DNA from: Bermanella sp040371755 | GTDB taxonomy: Bacteria > Pseudomonadota > Gammaproteobacteria > Pseudomonadales > Oceanobacteraceae | Length of the DNA stretch: 64,000 nt | Direction of reading: 5' to 3' | NCBI RefSeq assembly: GCF_040371755.1 | Contig: NZ_BAABWE010000002.1 | Coordinates: 124,001-188,000 of the forward strand | Position numbers and translations under genes: made by a program | Shown: positions 53,127 to 61,476 of the stretch, piece by piece | How positions within the stretch are numbered: the first letter of the stretch is position 1 | Layout of the letters: each line of letters starts with the position of its first letter | Notes under the pieces: model-generated | What the model saw: only the letters and a program-made list of their open reading frames with translations | The model's database searches: none | What the model was told of the DNA's origin: nothing

Positions 53127-54728
53127 ATGGCAAGCGCTCCAGCAATCTCCTCCGTACGTCGCGCCCTTATCAGTGTTTCTGATAAAACTGGCATCGTAGA
53201 ATTCGCAAAAGCATTGGCTGATAAAAATGTTGAAATTTTATCAACCGGTGGCACTTACAAATTATTATGTGAACAAGGCATTAACGCTGTGGAAGTCTCT
53301 GACTACACAGGTTTTGCTGAAATGATGGATGGTCGCGTTAAAACCCTTCATCCAAAAATTCACGGTGGTGTACTAGGCCGTCGCGGTCAAGATGACGCCA
53401 TCATGGCTGAACACGGCATCAATCCAATCGACTTAGTGGTTGTGAATTTATACCCGTTTGAAGCCACCACCGCCAACCCTGATTGCACACTTGAAGACGC
53501 CATTGAGAACATCGACATTGGCGGCCCAACCATGGTTCGTTCTGCCGCTAAAAATAATGCTCACGTGGGCATTGTGGTGAATGCATCCGATTACCAAACA
53601 GTATTAAACGAATTAGACAGCCAAAACGGCTTAAGCCCTAAATTGCGTTTTGACTTAGCGCTTAAAGCATTTGAACATACAGCGGCTTATGACGGCATGA
53701 TTGCTAACTATTTAGGCCGCATTGATCAAACTGCAGAGGTATTAAGCACAGATAATAAAGGTCAATTCCCTCGCACCTTTAATTCTCAGTTTATCAAAGC
53801 ACAAGACATGCGTTACGGTGAAAACCCTCATCAAAACGCAGCGTTTTATGTGGAAGCTAAGCCACAAGAAGCCTCCATTGCCACCGCAACTCAAGTACAA
53901 GGCAAAGAGCTTTCATTCAACAATGTCGCCGATACAGACGCAGCACTAGAGTGTGTTAAATCATTCACTAAGCCTGCTTGTGTCATCGTTAAACACGCCA
54001 ACCCTTGTGGTGTTGCTGTAAGCGAAAACGGCATTCAAGAAGCGTATGACCTTGCATTCGCAACCGATACCGAATCTGCATTTGGTGGCATCATTGCGTT
54101 TAACCGCGAACTAGATGGCGATACAGCCGCATCGATTGCTGAACGTCAGTTTGTTGAAGTGATCATTGCACCGTCTGTAAGTGCCGATGCTAAATTAGTA
54201 TTAGCGGCTAAGAAAAACGTGCGTGTTTTAGAAACAGGTGTTTGGCCCGCAGAACGTGCCAACGCATTTGATTACAAGCGCGTTAACGGCGGCTTGTTAG
54301 TACAAGAACGTGACAACGGCATGATCAAAGCAGATGACTTAACCGTTGTAACGAAACGCCAGCCAAGTGAAAAAGAAATGCACGATTTAATCTTTGCATG
54401 GAAAGTGGCTAAGTTTGTTAAATCCAACGCCATTGTTTACGCCAACAACCGTCAAACCATCGGTGTGGGCGCTGGTCAAATGAGCCGCGTAAACTCTGCA
54501 CGTATAGCGGCTATTAAAGCGGAACATGCTGGCCTTGAAGTAAAAGGCTCAGTCATGGCAAGTGATGCGTTCTTCCCATTCCGTGATGGCATTGATAACG
54601 CGGCTAAAGCAGGCATTGCTGCTGTGATTCAACCCGGTGGTTCGATTCGTGATGAAGAAGTGATTGCCGCCGCTGATGAAGCGGGTATGGCGATGGTGTT
54701 TACGGGGATGCGTCATTTCCGTCATTAA
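53127..54728 (+). CDS. purH: Bifunctional AICAR formyltransferase / IMP cyclohydrolase
   Basis: 533 residues from the ATG at 53127, chosen over an upstream ATG at 53076 because homology starts here (RRALISVSDKTG). N-terminal MGS-like cyclohydrolase domain, C-terminal transformylase with KHANPCG. Last two steps of IMP synthesis. No terminator seen before purD. Confidence 0.97.
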   Translation: MASAPAISSVRRALISVSDKTGIVEFAKALADKNVEILSTGGTYKLLCEQGINAVEVSDYTGFAEMMDGRVKTLHPKIHGGVLGRRGQDDAIMAEHGINPIDLVVVNLYPFEATTANPDCTLEDAIENIDIGGPTMVRSAAKNNAHVGIVVNASDYQTVLNELDSQNGLSPKLRFDLALKAFEHTAAYDGMIANYLGRIDQTAEVLSTDNKGQFPRTFNSQFIKAQDMRYGENPHQNAAFYVEAKPQEASIATATQVQGKELSFNNVADTDAALECVKSFTKPACVIVKHANPCGVAVSENGIQEAYDLAFATDTESAFGGIIAFNRELDGDTAASIAERQFVEVIIAPSVSADAKLVLAAKKNVRVLETGVWPAERANAFDYKRVNGGLLVQERDNGMIKADDLTVVTKRQPSEKEMHDLIFAWKVAKFVKSNAIVYANNRQTIGVGAGQMSRVNSARIAAIKAEHAGLEVKGSVMASDAFFPFRDGIDNAAKAGIAAVIQPGGSIRDEEVIAAADEAGMAMVFTGMRHFRH

Positions 54729-54735
54729 TGCTTGG

Positions 54736-54760
54736 CGCTAAACGGAAGACGGAAAACGCT
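54736..54760. repeat. Degenerate heptad repeat after purH
   Basis: On the minus strand, AGCGTTTTCCGTCTTCCGTT reads as heptamers CGTTTTC-CGTCTTC-CGTTTAG. It lies just after the purH stop. Confidence 0.5.
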
Positions 54761-54846
54761 CTAAAGTTTCCGCTTCTGTTTTGTTTTACTTAAACGAATT
54801 TTCAATCTTCATTAAGGAGAATGGTGCTAAAAGATTCAAAGGCTAG

Positions 54847-54876
54847 CGTCTTTCGTCTCCCGTATAGCATCTAGCG
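54847..54876. repeat. Degenerate heptad repeat before purD
   Basis: CGTCTTT-CGTCTCC-CGTATAG-CATCTAG. Closely resembles the block beside the thrC stop. It sits between a purine-rich AAGGAG (54813) and the purD ATG. Confidence 0.65.
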
Positions 54877-54881
54877 AAATC

Positions 54882-56177
54882 ATGAATGTACTGGTAATTG
54901 GCTCTGGCGGCCGCGAACACGCCCTAGGCTGGAAAGCCGCACAAAACCCAAACGTTGAAACGGTTTTTGTTGCCCCAGGTAACGCAGGCACCGCCACTGA
55001 AGCGGGCCTTAAAAACGTGGATATCGATGTTTTAGACTTTGAAAAACTGGCCGCTTTCGCAAAAGATAACAACTGCGAGCTTACTATTGTTGGCCCCGAA
55101 GCGCCTTTAGTAGAAGGCGTGGTAGATTACTTTGCTGAGCAAGGACTAAAAGCTTTTGGCCCATCAAAAGGCGCAGCTCAATTAGAAGGCTCTAAAGCCT
55201 TCACTAAAGACTTTTTAGCTCGTCACGATATTCCAACGGCGTTTTACCAAAACTTCACTGAAGTAGAACCTGCTCTTGCGTATATCGATAAAATCGGCGC
55301 GCCTATTGTGGTTAAAGCCGATGGTCTTGCTGCCGGTAAAGGCGTGATCGTTGCTGAAACCGTTGAGCAAGCGAAAGACGCCGTTAAAGACATGCTTTCT
55401 GGTAACGCCTTTGGCGATGCTGGTTGTCGAGTGGTGATTGAAGAATTCTTAGCCGGTGAAGAAGCCAGTTTTATTGTGATGGTAGACGGTAAAAACATCT
55501 TACCTATGGCTACTAGCCAAGATCATAAACGTGTTGGTGACGGCGATACTGGCCCTAACACCGGCGGTATGGGTGCCTACTCACCTGCTCCTGTGGTAAC
55601 GCAAGCCATTCATGATCGCATCATGAAAGAAGTCATCGTACCAACGGTTGAAGGCATGGCCAAAGAAGGCAATGACTACACGGGCTTCTTATATGCAGGC
55701 TTAATGATTGATGAAGCAGGCACGCCTAAAGTAATCGAATACAACTGCCGTTTTGGTGATCCTGAAACTCAACCTATCATGCTGCGCATGCAATCTGATT
55801 TGGTAGATTTATGCCTAGCTGCATTTGAAGACAACGGACTCGCTAATAAAACCGCTAACTGGGACCCTCGTGCGGCTATTGGTGTCGTATTGGCTGCAGG
55901 TGGTTACCCTGCCTCTTATGATAAAGGAGATGTGATCTCTGGTTTACCTCAAACGGAAACCGAAGGCGAAAAGGTTTTCCATGCTGGCACCAAACTCAAT
56001 GATAAAGGAGAGGTGACCACCAATGGCGGTCGTGTACTGTGTGCTACCGCATTAGGTAACACCGTGACTGAAGCACAACAGCGCGCTTATGTCCTGACTA
56101 AGACTATTTCTTGGAACGGCAGCTTCTATCGCAACGACATTGCCTATCGTGCCATTGCTCGCGAGCAAGCTAAGTAA
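54882..56177 (+). CDS. purD: Phosphoribosylamine-glycine ligase
   Basis: 431 residues. N-terminal GSGGREHALGWKAAQNP, ATP-grasp domain with LAAGKGVIVAETVEQA and GFLYAGLMIDEAGTPKVIE. Joins glycine to phosphoribosylamine. No Shine-Dalgarno site directly precedes the ATG; a heptad repeat does. A strong AAGGAG stands about 65 nt upstream. Confidence 0.97.
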   Translation: MNVLVIGSGGREHALGWKAAQNPNVETVFVAPGNAGTATEAGLKNVDIDVLDFEKLAAFAKDNNCELTIVGPEAPLVEGVVDYFAEQGLKAFGPSKGAAQLEGSKAFTKDFLARHDIPTAFYQNFTEVEPALAYIDKIGAPIVVKADGLAAGKGVIVAETVEQAKDAVKDMLSGNAFGDAGCRVVIEEFLAGEEASFIVMVDGKNILPMATSQDHKRVGDGDTGPNTGGMGAYSPAPVVTQAIHDRIMKEVIVPTVEGMAKEGNDYTGFLYAGLMIDEAGTPKVIEYNCRFGDPETQPIMLRMQSDLVDLCLAAFEDNGLANKTANWDPRAAIGVVLAAGGYPASYDKGDVISGLPQTETEGEKVFHAGTKLNDKGEVTTNGGRVLCATALGNTVTEAQQRAYVLTKTISWNGSFYRNDIAYRAIAREQAK

Positions 56178-56188
56178 TTTAGCCTATT

Positions 56189-56216
56189 AGAACTTCAGGT
56201 AAATACCTGAAGTTCT
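56189..56216 (+). terminator. Terminator after purD
   Basis: Perfect 13-bp arms AGAACTTCAGGTA / TACCTGAAGTTCT with a tiny loop, then TGTTTTC; 12 nt after the purD stop. Confidence 0.85.
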
Positions 56217-56286
56217 TGTTTTCATTCCCCACTCTTAGCTTTTCTATTTGTTTTCCCTATAATAGCCTTTCATTTTTAAGTATCTA

Positions 56287-58548
56287 ATGGCTATGACTGG
56301 CTTTGTGCTGCGTTTCATTTTTATCGTTTATTTAGGGTTAAGTTCTATTACCCAAGCCAGTGATATGAGCCACATTATCTTGGCTGATGGTCCTATCCAA
56401 ATTGAACTGAAAGATAGTATGCAGTGGGCCAAAGCTGACCACACAACATTCAGCTTGGCTCAGCTTCTGTTAAATCAAGACTCAGTTTTTGTAGGTTTAT
56501 CTGACAAAGCCGTGGTAGAAGTCGATGAAATTTACTGGCTGCGATTTAAGGTTATCAACCCTACTCATCTTAATATTCCACTTGCACTCTCATTAAGTAC
56601 CAGTAGTGTTCATATAGATGCCGCATATCGACAAGAGAACGAACAATGGCAACGCATACGCGGTATTGAACATCAAAAGCAATTAAGCAGTAGCGGCGCC
56701 TTAATATTAAATATTGAAGGCATGTCGAATCAGTGGCTGTATTTTAGAATTAAGCCCATTCAAACCAATCAATTAGAACCAAAGCTTCAAGATTTAAATC
56801 AATACTCGCAAGATTCCAGTATTTTACAACAAGTGTTAGGTGCCATTATTGCACTTATGATATTTGTGGGGATATTGCATTTAATCATTATCCGTTTTCA
56901 TAATCATACCCGCCATTATTTAATCATCTGCTTAGCCTTTGCTGCTGCATGTTTTAGCTTGTCTCACAGCCAAATATTCAATTGGTCTAATTGGTTTTTA
57001 AGTTATGCCAAGCTAACACCTTGGGTAATGGCTTCTATACTCTTGTTATCCAGTTACCATACAGATCAATATCGGGTATTTTTAAAAAGCAATTTAACCA
57101 TTGCTATTATTTTATCTCTCGTTTTATTTTCACTAATCTTGGCCCATGCCCCGTATATAGCCGTTTTAGTTTTTGCGTTAGTTCCAAGTGTTATGGTCAT
57201 GATGAAATCTAAAAAAATAGGTATTAATCTGATTATTGCTAATACTATTTTACTCATATCAACCTTGTGCCAGTTAATCTACATAATCAGTCCAGATTTA
57301 ATCTTCGCGCCTATGGGTATCTCTTATGTTTACGCTTTAACTATATGCGTGCTCTTTGCCAGTTTAAGTATGGTGACGCCATATTTTCAAAAACAAGTTA
57401 AAAGAAACCAAACACAAGGCCAAAATATATCAGGCATGTTTTTAGAAAATTTAAGTCATGAATTACGCACCCCTATGAACGGGGTATTAGGCATGTCGGA
57501 ATTACTCAGTGAAACACCATTAAGCGCAAAGCAAAGGGATTATATCGACACCATCACATACTCTGGGCAAGATATGCTCAGAATGGTGAACCGTATTAGT
57601 GACTACGCTAAAATTCAATCCGGACGAATTCAACTCAACCACTCGCCATTTGAAGTCTCTACATTTGCTAAAAAGTGTTTAAGTAAGTTTCAATTCATTG
57701 CGAACCAAAAAGGCATTGAGCTGGTTCTAAATATTGACGATCAACTTCCCGCTCATATTATTACAGATGAAAACCGCATTGAAACAATTCTAGATAACCT
57801 ACTTGATAACGCCGTACGCCACACAGAATATGGTGAAGTCGAACTAAAAATAAGCCAATTAGATAATCATAAACTTTTATTTGCAGTCAGAGACACTGGC
57901 TGCGGCATTGAAAAATTAAAGTTAAAACAACTTTTGGGTGAGCAAAGTACAGATGACACTATTCAGTTAAGCAATCATGGATTTGGTTTATCCCTATGCA
58001 AAAAACTCATTCAAATTATGTCGGGCAATTTATATGCACAGAGCCGCATAGATAATGGCAGCACCTTTAGTTTTACCATCGCATTACAAGAGGATCACTC
58101 AGACTCCGTAGAAAACGTGCAAAACGATAAAGTACTGCAAGGTCTATCTATTTTAATCGTAGACGACAACAGCACTCTTAGAAAAGTAATGCAGCGATAT
58201 GCGAATAGCTGGGGAATGCAATCACAGAGTACTTTTAATGGCAAAGAAGCATTGGCCTTATTGCGCAGTCAAAGTAACTTAGGCACCCCTTATGACATTA
58301 TATTAATTGATCAAGACATGCCGATTATGGATGGTTTTCAGCTTGCCAAGCGCATCCAAGAAGACAAAGATATCAATCAAAATGTTATTAAAATTATGCT
58401 AACCGGCATGCCTATTTCGAATACCCAAAAAGAAGTCATTCAATTTGGTATAGATCAGGTGATTACGAAGCCGGTGTCAGCACAAGACCTAAAACAAGTG
58501 TTCGCGAAACACATCACCAATCGCTTTACCCGAAACAAATCCACATAA
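56287..58548 (+). CDS. RetS-like hybrid histidine kinase (7TMR-DISM)
   Basis: 753 residues. Signal peptide at about 1-24, periplasmic 7TMR-DISMED2-type domain to about 165, seven membrane helices at about 180-365, HisKA with SHELRTP (H391), HATPase, then one receiver at about 616-740 with phosphoacceptor D675. RetS follows purD in Pseudomonas as I recall, so position and architecture agree. RetS has two receivers; this has one and no Hpt. Likely role: control of sessile/motile switching (inference). Confidence 0.85.
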   Translation: MAMTGFVLRFIFIVYLGLSSITQASDMSHIILADGPIQIELKDSMQWAKADHTTFSLAQLLLNQDSVFVGLSDKAVVEVDEIYWLRFKVINPTHLNIPLALSLSTSSVHIDAAYRQENEQWQRIRGIEHQKQLSSSGALILNIEGMSNQWLYFRIKPIQTNQLEPKLQDLNQYSQDSSILQQVLGAIIALMIFVGILHLIIIRFHNHTRHYLIICLAFAAACFSLSHSQIFNWSNWFLSYAKLTPWVMASILLLSSYHTDQYRVFLKSNLTIAIILSLVLFSLILAHAPYIAVLVFALVPSVMVMMKSKKIGINLIIANTILLISTLCQLIYIISPDLIFAPMGISYVYALTICVLFASLSMVTPYFQKQVKRNQTQGQNISGMFLENLSHELRTPMNGVLGMSELLSETPLSAKQRDYIDTITYSGQDMLRMVNRISDYAKIQSGRIQLNHSPFEVSTFAKKCLSKFQFIANQKGIELVLNIDDQLPAHIITDENRIETILDNLLDNAVRHTEYGEVELKISQLDNHKLLFAVRDTGCGIEKLKLKQLLGEQSTDDTIQLSNHGFGLSLCKKLIQIMSGNLYAQSRIDNGSTFSFTIALQEDHSDSVENVQNDKVLQGLSILIVDDNSTLRKVMQRYANSWGMQSQSTFNGKEALALLRSQSNLGTPYDIILIDQDMPIMDGFQLAKRIQEDKDINQNVIKIMLTGMPISNTQKEVIQFGIDQVITKPVSAQDLKQVFAKHITNRFTRNKST

Positions 58549-58622
58549 AATGATCTAGCACATGCAAGGCGCCTCACTTTTCCGTAAAATACGATTATTC
58601 AATTAAATCAAAGAGGCTGAAC

Positions 58623-59261
58623 ATGCGTACTTTATCGGCGTTGGATACGTTCATTGGCCATGTGGACAATGCTCTTAAGACATTAGTACCCAAGGCATCC
58701 AGTAGCCACAGAGCCAACCCTGCCCTAACACAAACAGCCCATGAAATGAGTGCACAAGAACAGCGTCATGCATCTGGCTTAATGCGTATCAACCATACCG
58801 GAGAAGTCTGCGCTCAAGCATTATACTTAGGTCAGAGTTTAACGGCTCGCTTACCAGAAGTACGTGAGGCAATGAATGAAGCAGCCGAAGAGGAAGTTGA
58901 TCACCTTGTTTGGTGTGAAGAACGCTTACACGAACTAGATAGCCACACCAGTATATTAAACCCTATTTTTTATGGCCTTTCTTATTCCATTGGGGCATTA
59001 GCCGGCGCTATTGGTGATAAGTGGAGCCTAGGGTTTGTGGCCGCAACCGAGAACCAAGTCTGTAAACATTTGAAAGAACACATCCAAATTCTACCCGTCC
59101 AAGATCAACGTAGCCGCGCTATACTAGAAGTAATGCTTGAAGATGAAGAACGTCATGCCGCTACTGCATTACAAGCAGGGGGCGCCGTGTTTCCACCTTT
59201 AGTGCAGGCAGGTATGACACAAATGTCGAAAGTTATGACTAAATCAACCTACCGAATTTAA
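58623..59261 (+). CDS. coq7: Demethoxyubiquinone hydroxylase Coq7
   Basis: 212 residues. Diiron ligands in INHTGEVCAQALY (E61), EEEVDHLVW (E91, H94) and LEDEERHA. Hydroxylates the last ring position in ubiquinone synthesis; uses O2. Monocistronic. Confidence 0.95.
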   Translation: MRTLSALDTFIGHVDNALKTLVPKASSSHRANPALTQTAHEMSAQEQRHASGLMRINHTGEVCAQALYLGQSLTARLPEVREAMNEAAEEEVDHLVWCEERLHELDSHTSILNPIFYGLSYSIGALAGAIGDKWSLGFVAATENQVCKHLKEHIQILPVQDQRSRAILEVMLEDEERHAATALQAGGAVFPPLVQAGMTQMSKVMTKSTYRI

Positions 59262-59481
59262 CATTCTAGCCTTGGTCTACATTGAATTTATTAGAGGTAA
59301 AAGAGTGGGCAGATTTATATAGCGCATCTGTAATTTGAGTCCTAAAAAATCACACTGCGTTGGTAACCCGTAAATTTTCCGTTTCAGTCTTTTTTTACAA
59401 AAGATGAGGCCTTAGGCTGGTTAAAACAGACATTAAGCCACCAAGTGCCAAGGCAAGCCTTGGCTTCACTGAAACTAAAAT

Positions 59482-59913
59482 TTATTCTTTTTGCGTCAGT
59501 TCAATAATCTCATAATCGTGGGTAATTTCTACGCCACCCTTCTCAAGCATAATACTGGCCGAACAATACTTCTCTGCCGAAAGTGCCACTGCACGTTTCA
59601 CTTGAGCCTCTTTCAAGTTATTGCCCTTAACTACAAAATGCACATGTATTTTAGTAAACACGCTCGGCACTTCGTCAGCTCGCTGCGCTTCAAGCTCAGC
59701 AACGCAATCCACCACATCTTGGCGAGATTTTTTTAAAATACTCATGACATCAAAACTGGTACAACCACCCAAGCCCATTAGTAGCATTTCCATTGGGCGC
59801 ACACCCAAATTACGACCGCCATGATCTTCTGGACCATCCATTACCACACTATGACCACTTCCTGACTCACCTAGGAACATGGCATCTTGAACCCATTTAA
59901 TACGTGTTTTCAT
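59482..59913 (-). CDS. OsmC-family peroxiredoxin-like protein
   Basis: 143 residues from the ATG at 59913 (MKTRIKWVQD). Cysteines in GGCTSFDVM and EKYCSASIM form the OsmC peroxidatic pair. RNLGVRPMEMLLMGLGGC is typical of the YhfA-like branch. Divergent from vfr, an arrangement known in Pseudomonas. Confidence 0.92.
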   Translation of the reverse strand: MKTRIKWVQDAMFLGESGSGHSVVMDGPEDHGGRNLGVRPMEMLLMGLGGCTSFDVMSILKKSRQDVVDCVAELEAQRADEVPSVFTKIHVHFVVKGNNLKEAQVKRAVALSAEKYCSASIMLEKGGVEITHDYEIIELTQKE

Positions 59914-60083
59914 GACTATTTTCGCTGACTTTAAAACCACAAGATTAACATATTAGGCATACTAGAAAGAAGTTTAAGAATTTACTCAGTCAAATAACGC
60001 CTAATTCTAAGGCCAAGTACGACTCAGTTCCCAAAAATACAGATTAATCAGAACTTATTATGGGTTTATTACTCTGAAGTGTT

Positions 60084-60105
60084 CACCTATTGCTGCCAAT
60101 AGGTG
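60084..60105. promoter_or_regulatory. Perfect 9-bp inverted repeat upstream of vfr
   Basis: CACCTATTG-CTGC-CAATAGGTG lies 66 nt before the vfr ATG and within the osmC-vfr divergent region. It could be an operator or a leader hairpin; no T tract follows. Confidence 0.5.
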
Positions 60106-60170
60106 CATAATTGGTAAGCTTAAGTGCTATAAATAATAATGAATCAAGGTTTGATGGTTTAGGTCACATT

Positions 60171-60842
60171 ATGAATAAAGGGTTAAGAGCTGATCGTCAT
60201 AAGCATTTGGATTACTTTTTGTCTCAATGCCACCGTCGTCGCTACCCCGCTCGCAGCACAATTATTTACGCTGGGGACAAAAGTGACTCTTTATTTTACA
60301 TTATGAAAGGGTCCGTCACCGTTATTATTGAAGATGACGATGGTCGCGAGATGATCATGGCATACCTTAATGAAGGCGACTTCTTTGGGGAAATGGGCTT
60401 GTTTGACGAAGTCAGTCCGCGCTCTGCATGGATAAAAGCAAAAATAGAATGCGAAGTCGCTGAAATCAGCTACAGCAAATTCCGTGAGATCAGTAATCAA
60501 GATCCTCGTATTTTGTACTTTATTGGCGAGCAAATGGCCACTCGTCTGCGCAAAACTACCCGTAAAGTAGGGGATTTAGCCTTTTTAGATGTTACAGGTC
60601 GTGTTGCGCGCACCTTGCTTGATTTAAGCCAAGAGCCCGACGCAATGACCCACCCAGACGGCATGCAGATTAAAATCACACGCCAAGAAATTGGACGAAT
60701 TGTAGGCTGTTCTCGTGAAATGGTTGGGCGTGTACTAAAAGCCCTTGAAGACCAAGGACTGGTAGGCGTTAAAGGTAAAACAATGGTGGTATTTGGCGCC
60801 AGAAAAGCCGCCACTTTACCCTCTAGACAACCAATCGGTTAA
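60171..60842 (+). CDS. vfr: cAMP-responsive regulator Vfr/CRP
   Basis: 223 residues from the ATG at 60171; an upstream TTG (60111) adds an unlikely 20-residue extension. Cyclic-nucleotide domain with LNEGDFFGEMGLF and the arginine-serine pair RSAW that binds cAMP. HTH ITRQEIGRIVGCSREMVGRV. Much closer to Pseudomonas Vfr than is the Crp-like protein at 6186. Global regulator of carbon use, virulence and surface traits. Confidence 0.94.
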   Translation: MNKGLRADRHKHLDYFLSQCHRRRYPARSTIIYAGDKSDSLFYIMKGSVTVIIEDDDGREMIMAYLNEGDFFGEMGLFDEVSPRSAWIKAKIECEVAEISYSKFREISNQDPRILYFIGEQMATRLRKTTRKVGDLAFLDVTGRVARTLLDLSQEPDAMTHPDGMQIKITRQEIGRIVGCSREMVGRVLKALEDQGLVGVKGKTMVVFGARKAATLPSRQPIG

Positions 60843-60845
60843 TCT

Positions 60846-60870
60846 AAAGGCTGCCTTGGCAGCCTTTTTT
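60846..60870 (+). terminator. Terminator after vfr
   Basis: AAAGGCTGCC / GGCAGCCTTT with a 2-nt centre, then TTT; 4 nt after the vfr stop and abutting the convergent thpR. Confidence 0.85.
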
Positions 60871-61423
60871 AATTCCCCCCGTATTCAAGATCCCAGCTAT
60901 GGATACATTGGTACCTCGGTTTAGCCCACAACCCACTTGCAGCCATTAATGCCCGCTCAGCAACCGTATACGAGCGATACAACCCAAGCCTGTAAAATGA
61001 CACCGTCAAAGGAAAATCCGCCCTCAAATTGCTAGGGCCATCCAAATAAGCTAAAGAGACATGGGGTATAAACGAGGTATCCATAACCGCTTTGGAAACA
61101 CCTTCTTGCTCAAGCCGAAGGACTAACTCATCCAGTTTTTGTGTTGATGCACCCTGTAAAGCCCACGCCTTTGGGGATTGAGCAGGGAAATCCCCAATTT
61201 CACAGGCTTCCCACGTAATCTTAGTAAGTAATCCACTTTCATAAACTCCCTGTAATTGAGTTATGAGGCCATCAACCTCTAGCGCACTTAGCTCACCTAA
61301 AAATGCCAATGTTAAATGACGATCACAAGGGTCATGAGCATGAGGTAACTGTGACAAAAGTACCTGTAAATTCAGCTTTTTAGAGATCAAATCAGGGCCA
61401 CTTAGGGCAATAAATACTCTCAT
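60869..61423 (-). CDS. thpR: RNA 2',3'-cyclic phosphodiesterase ThpR (LigT)
   Basis: 184 residues. Two HxTx-type motifs, HLTLAFLGE (H36) and HVSLAYLDG (H121), form the catalytic centre of the 2H superfamily. Opens 2',3'-cyclic phosphates on RNA ends. Divergent from the HD-GYP regulator. Confidence 0.93.
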   Translation of the reverse strand: MRVFIALSGPDLISKKLNLQVLLSQLPHAHDPCDRHLTLAFLGELSALEVDGLITQLQGVYESGLLTKITWEACEIGDFPAQSPKAWALQGASTQKLDELVLRLEQEGVSKAVMDTSFIPHVSLAYLDGPSNLRADFPLTVSFYRLGLYRSYTVAERALMAASGLWAKPRYQCIHSWDLEYGGN

Positions 61424-61476
61424 GAAACACCTTTTTTGTGTCTATACTCAATACATTATGCCTGTTTGAGAAGATT

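Noticed and set aside
59448..59465. Terminator after the OsmC gene (GCCAAGGC/GCCTTGGC)
   Set aside because: The stem is perfect but no T tract follows on the minus strand.
59380..59505. Possible protein remnant (KDEALGWLKQTL) between coq7 and the OsmC gene
   Set aside because: Short, no start codon, no recognisable family, and overlaps the OsmC 3' end; too weak to list.
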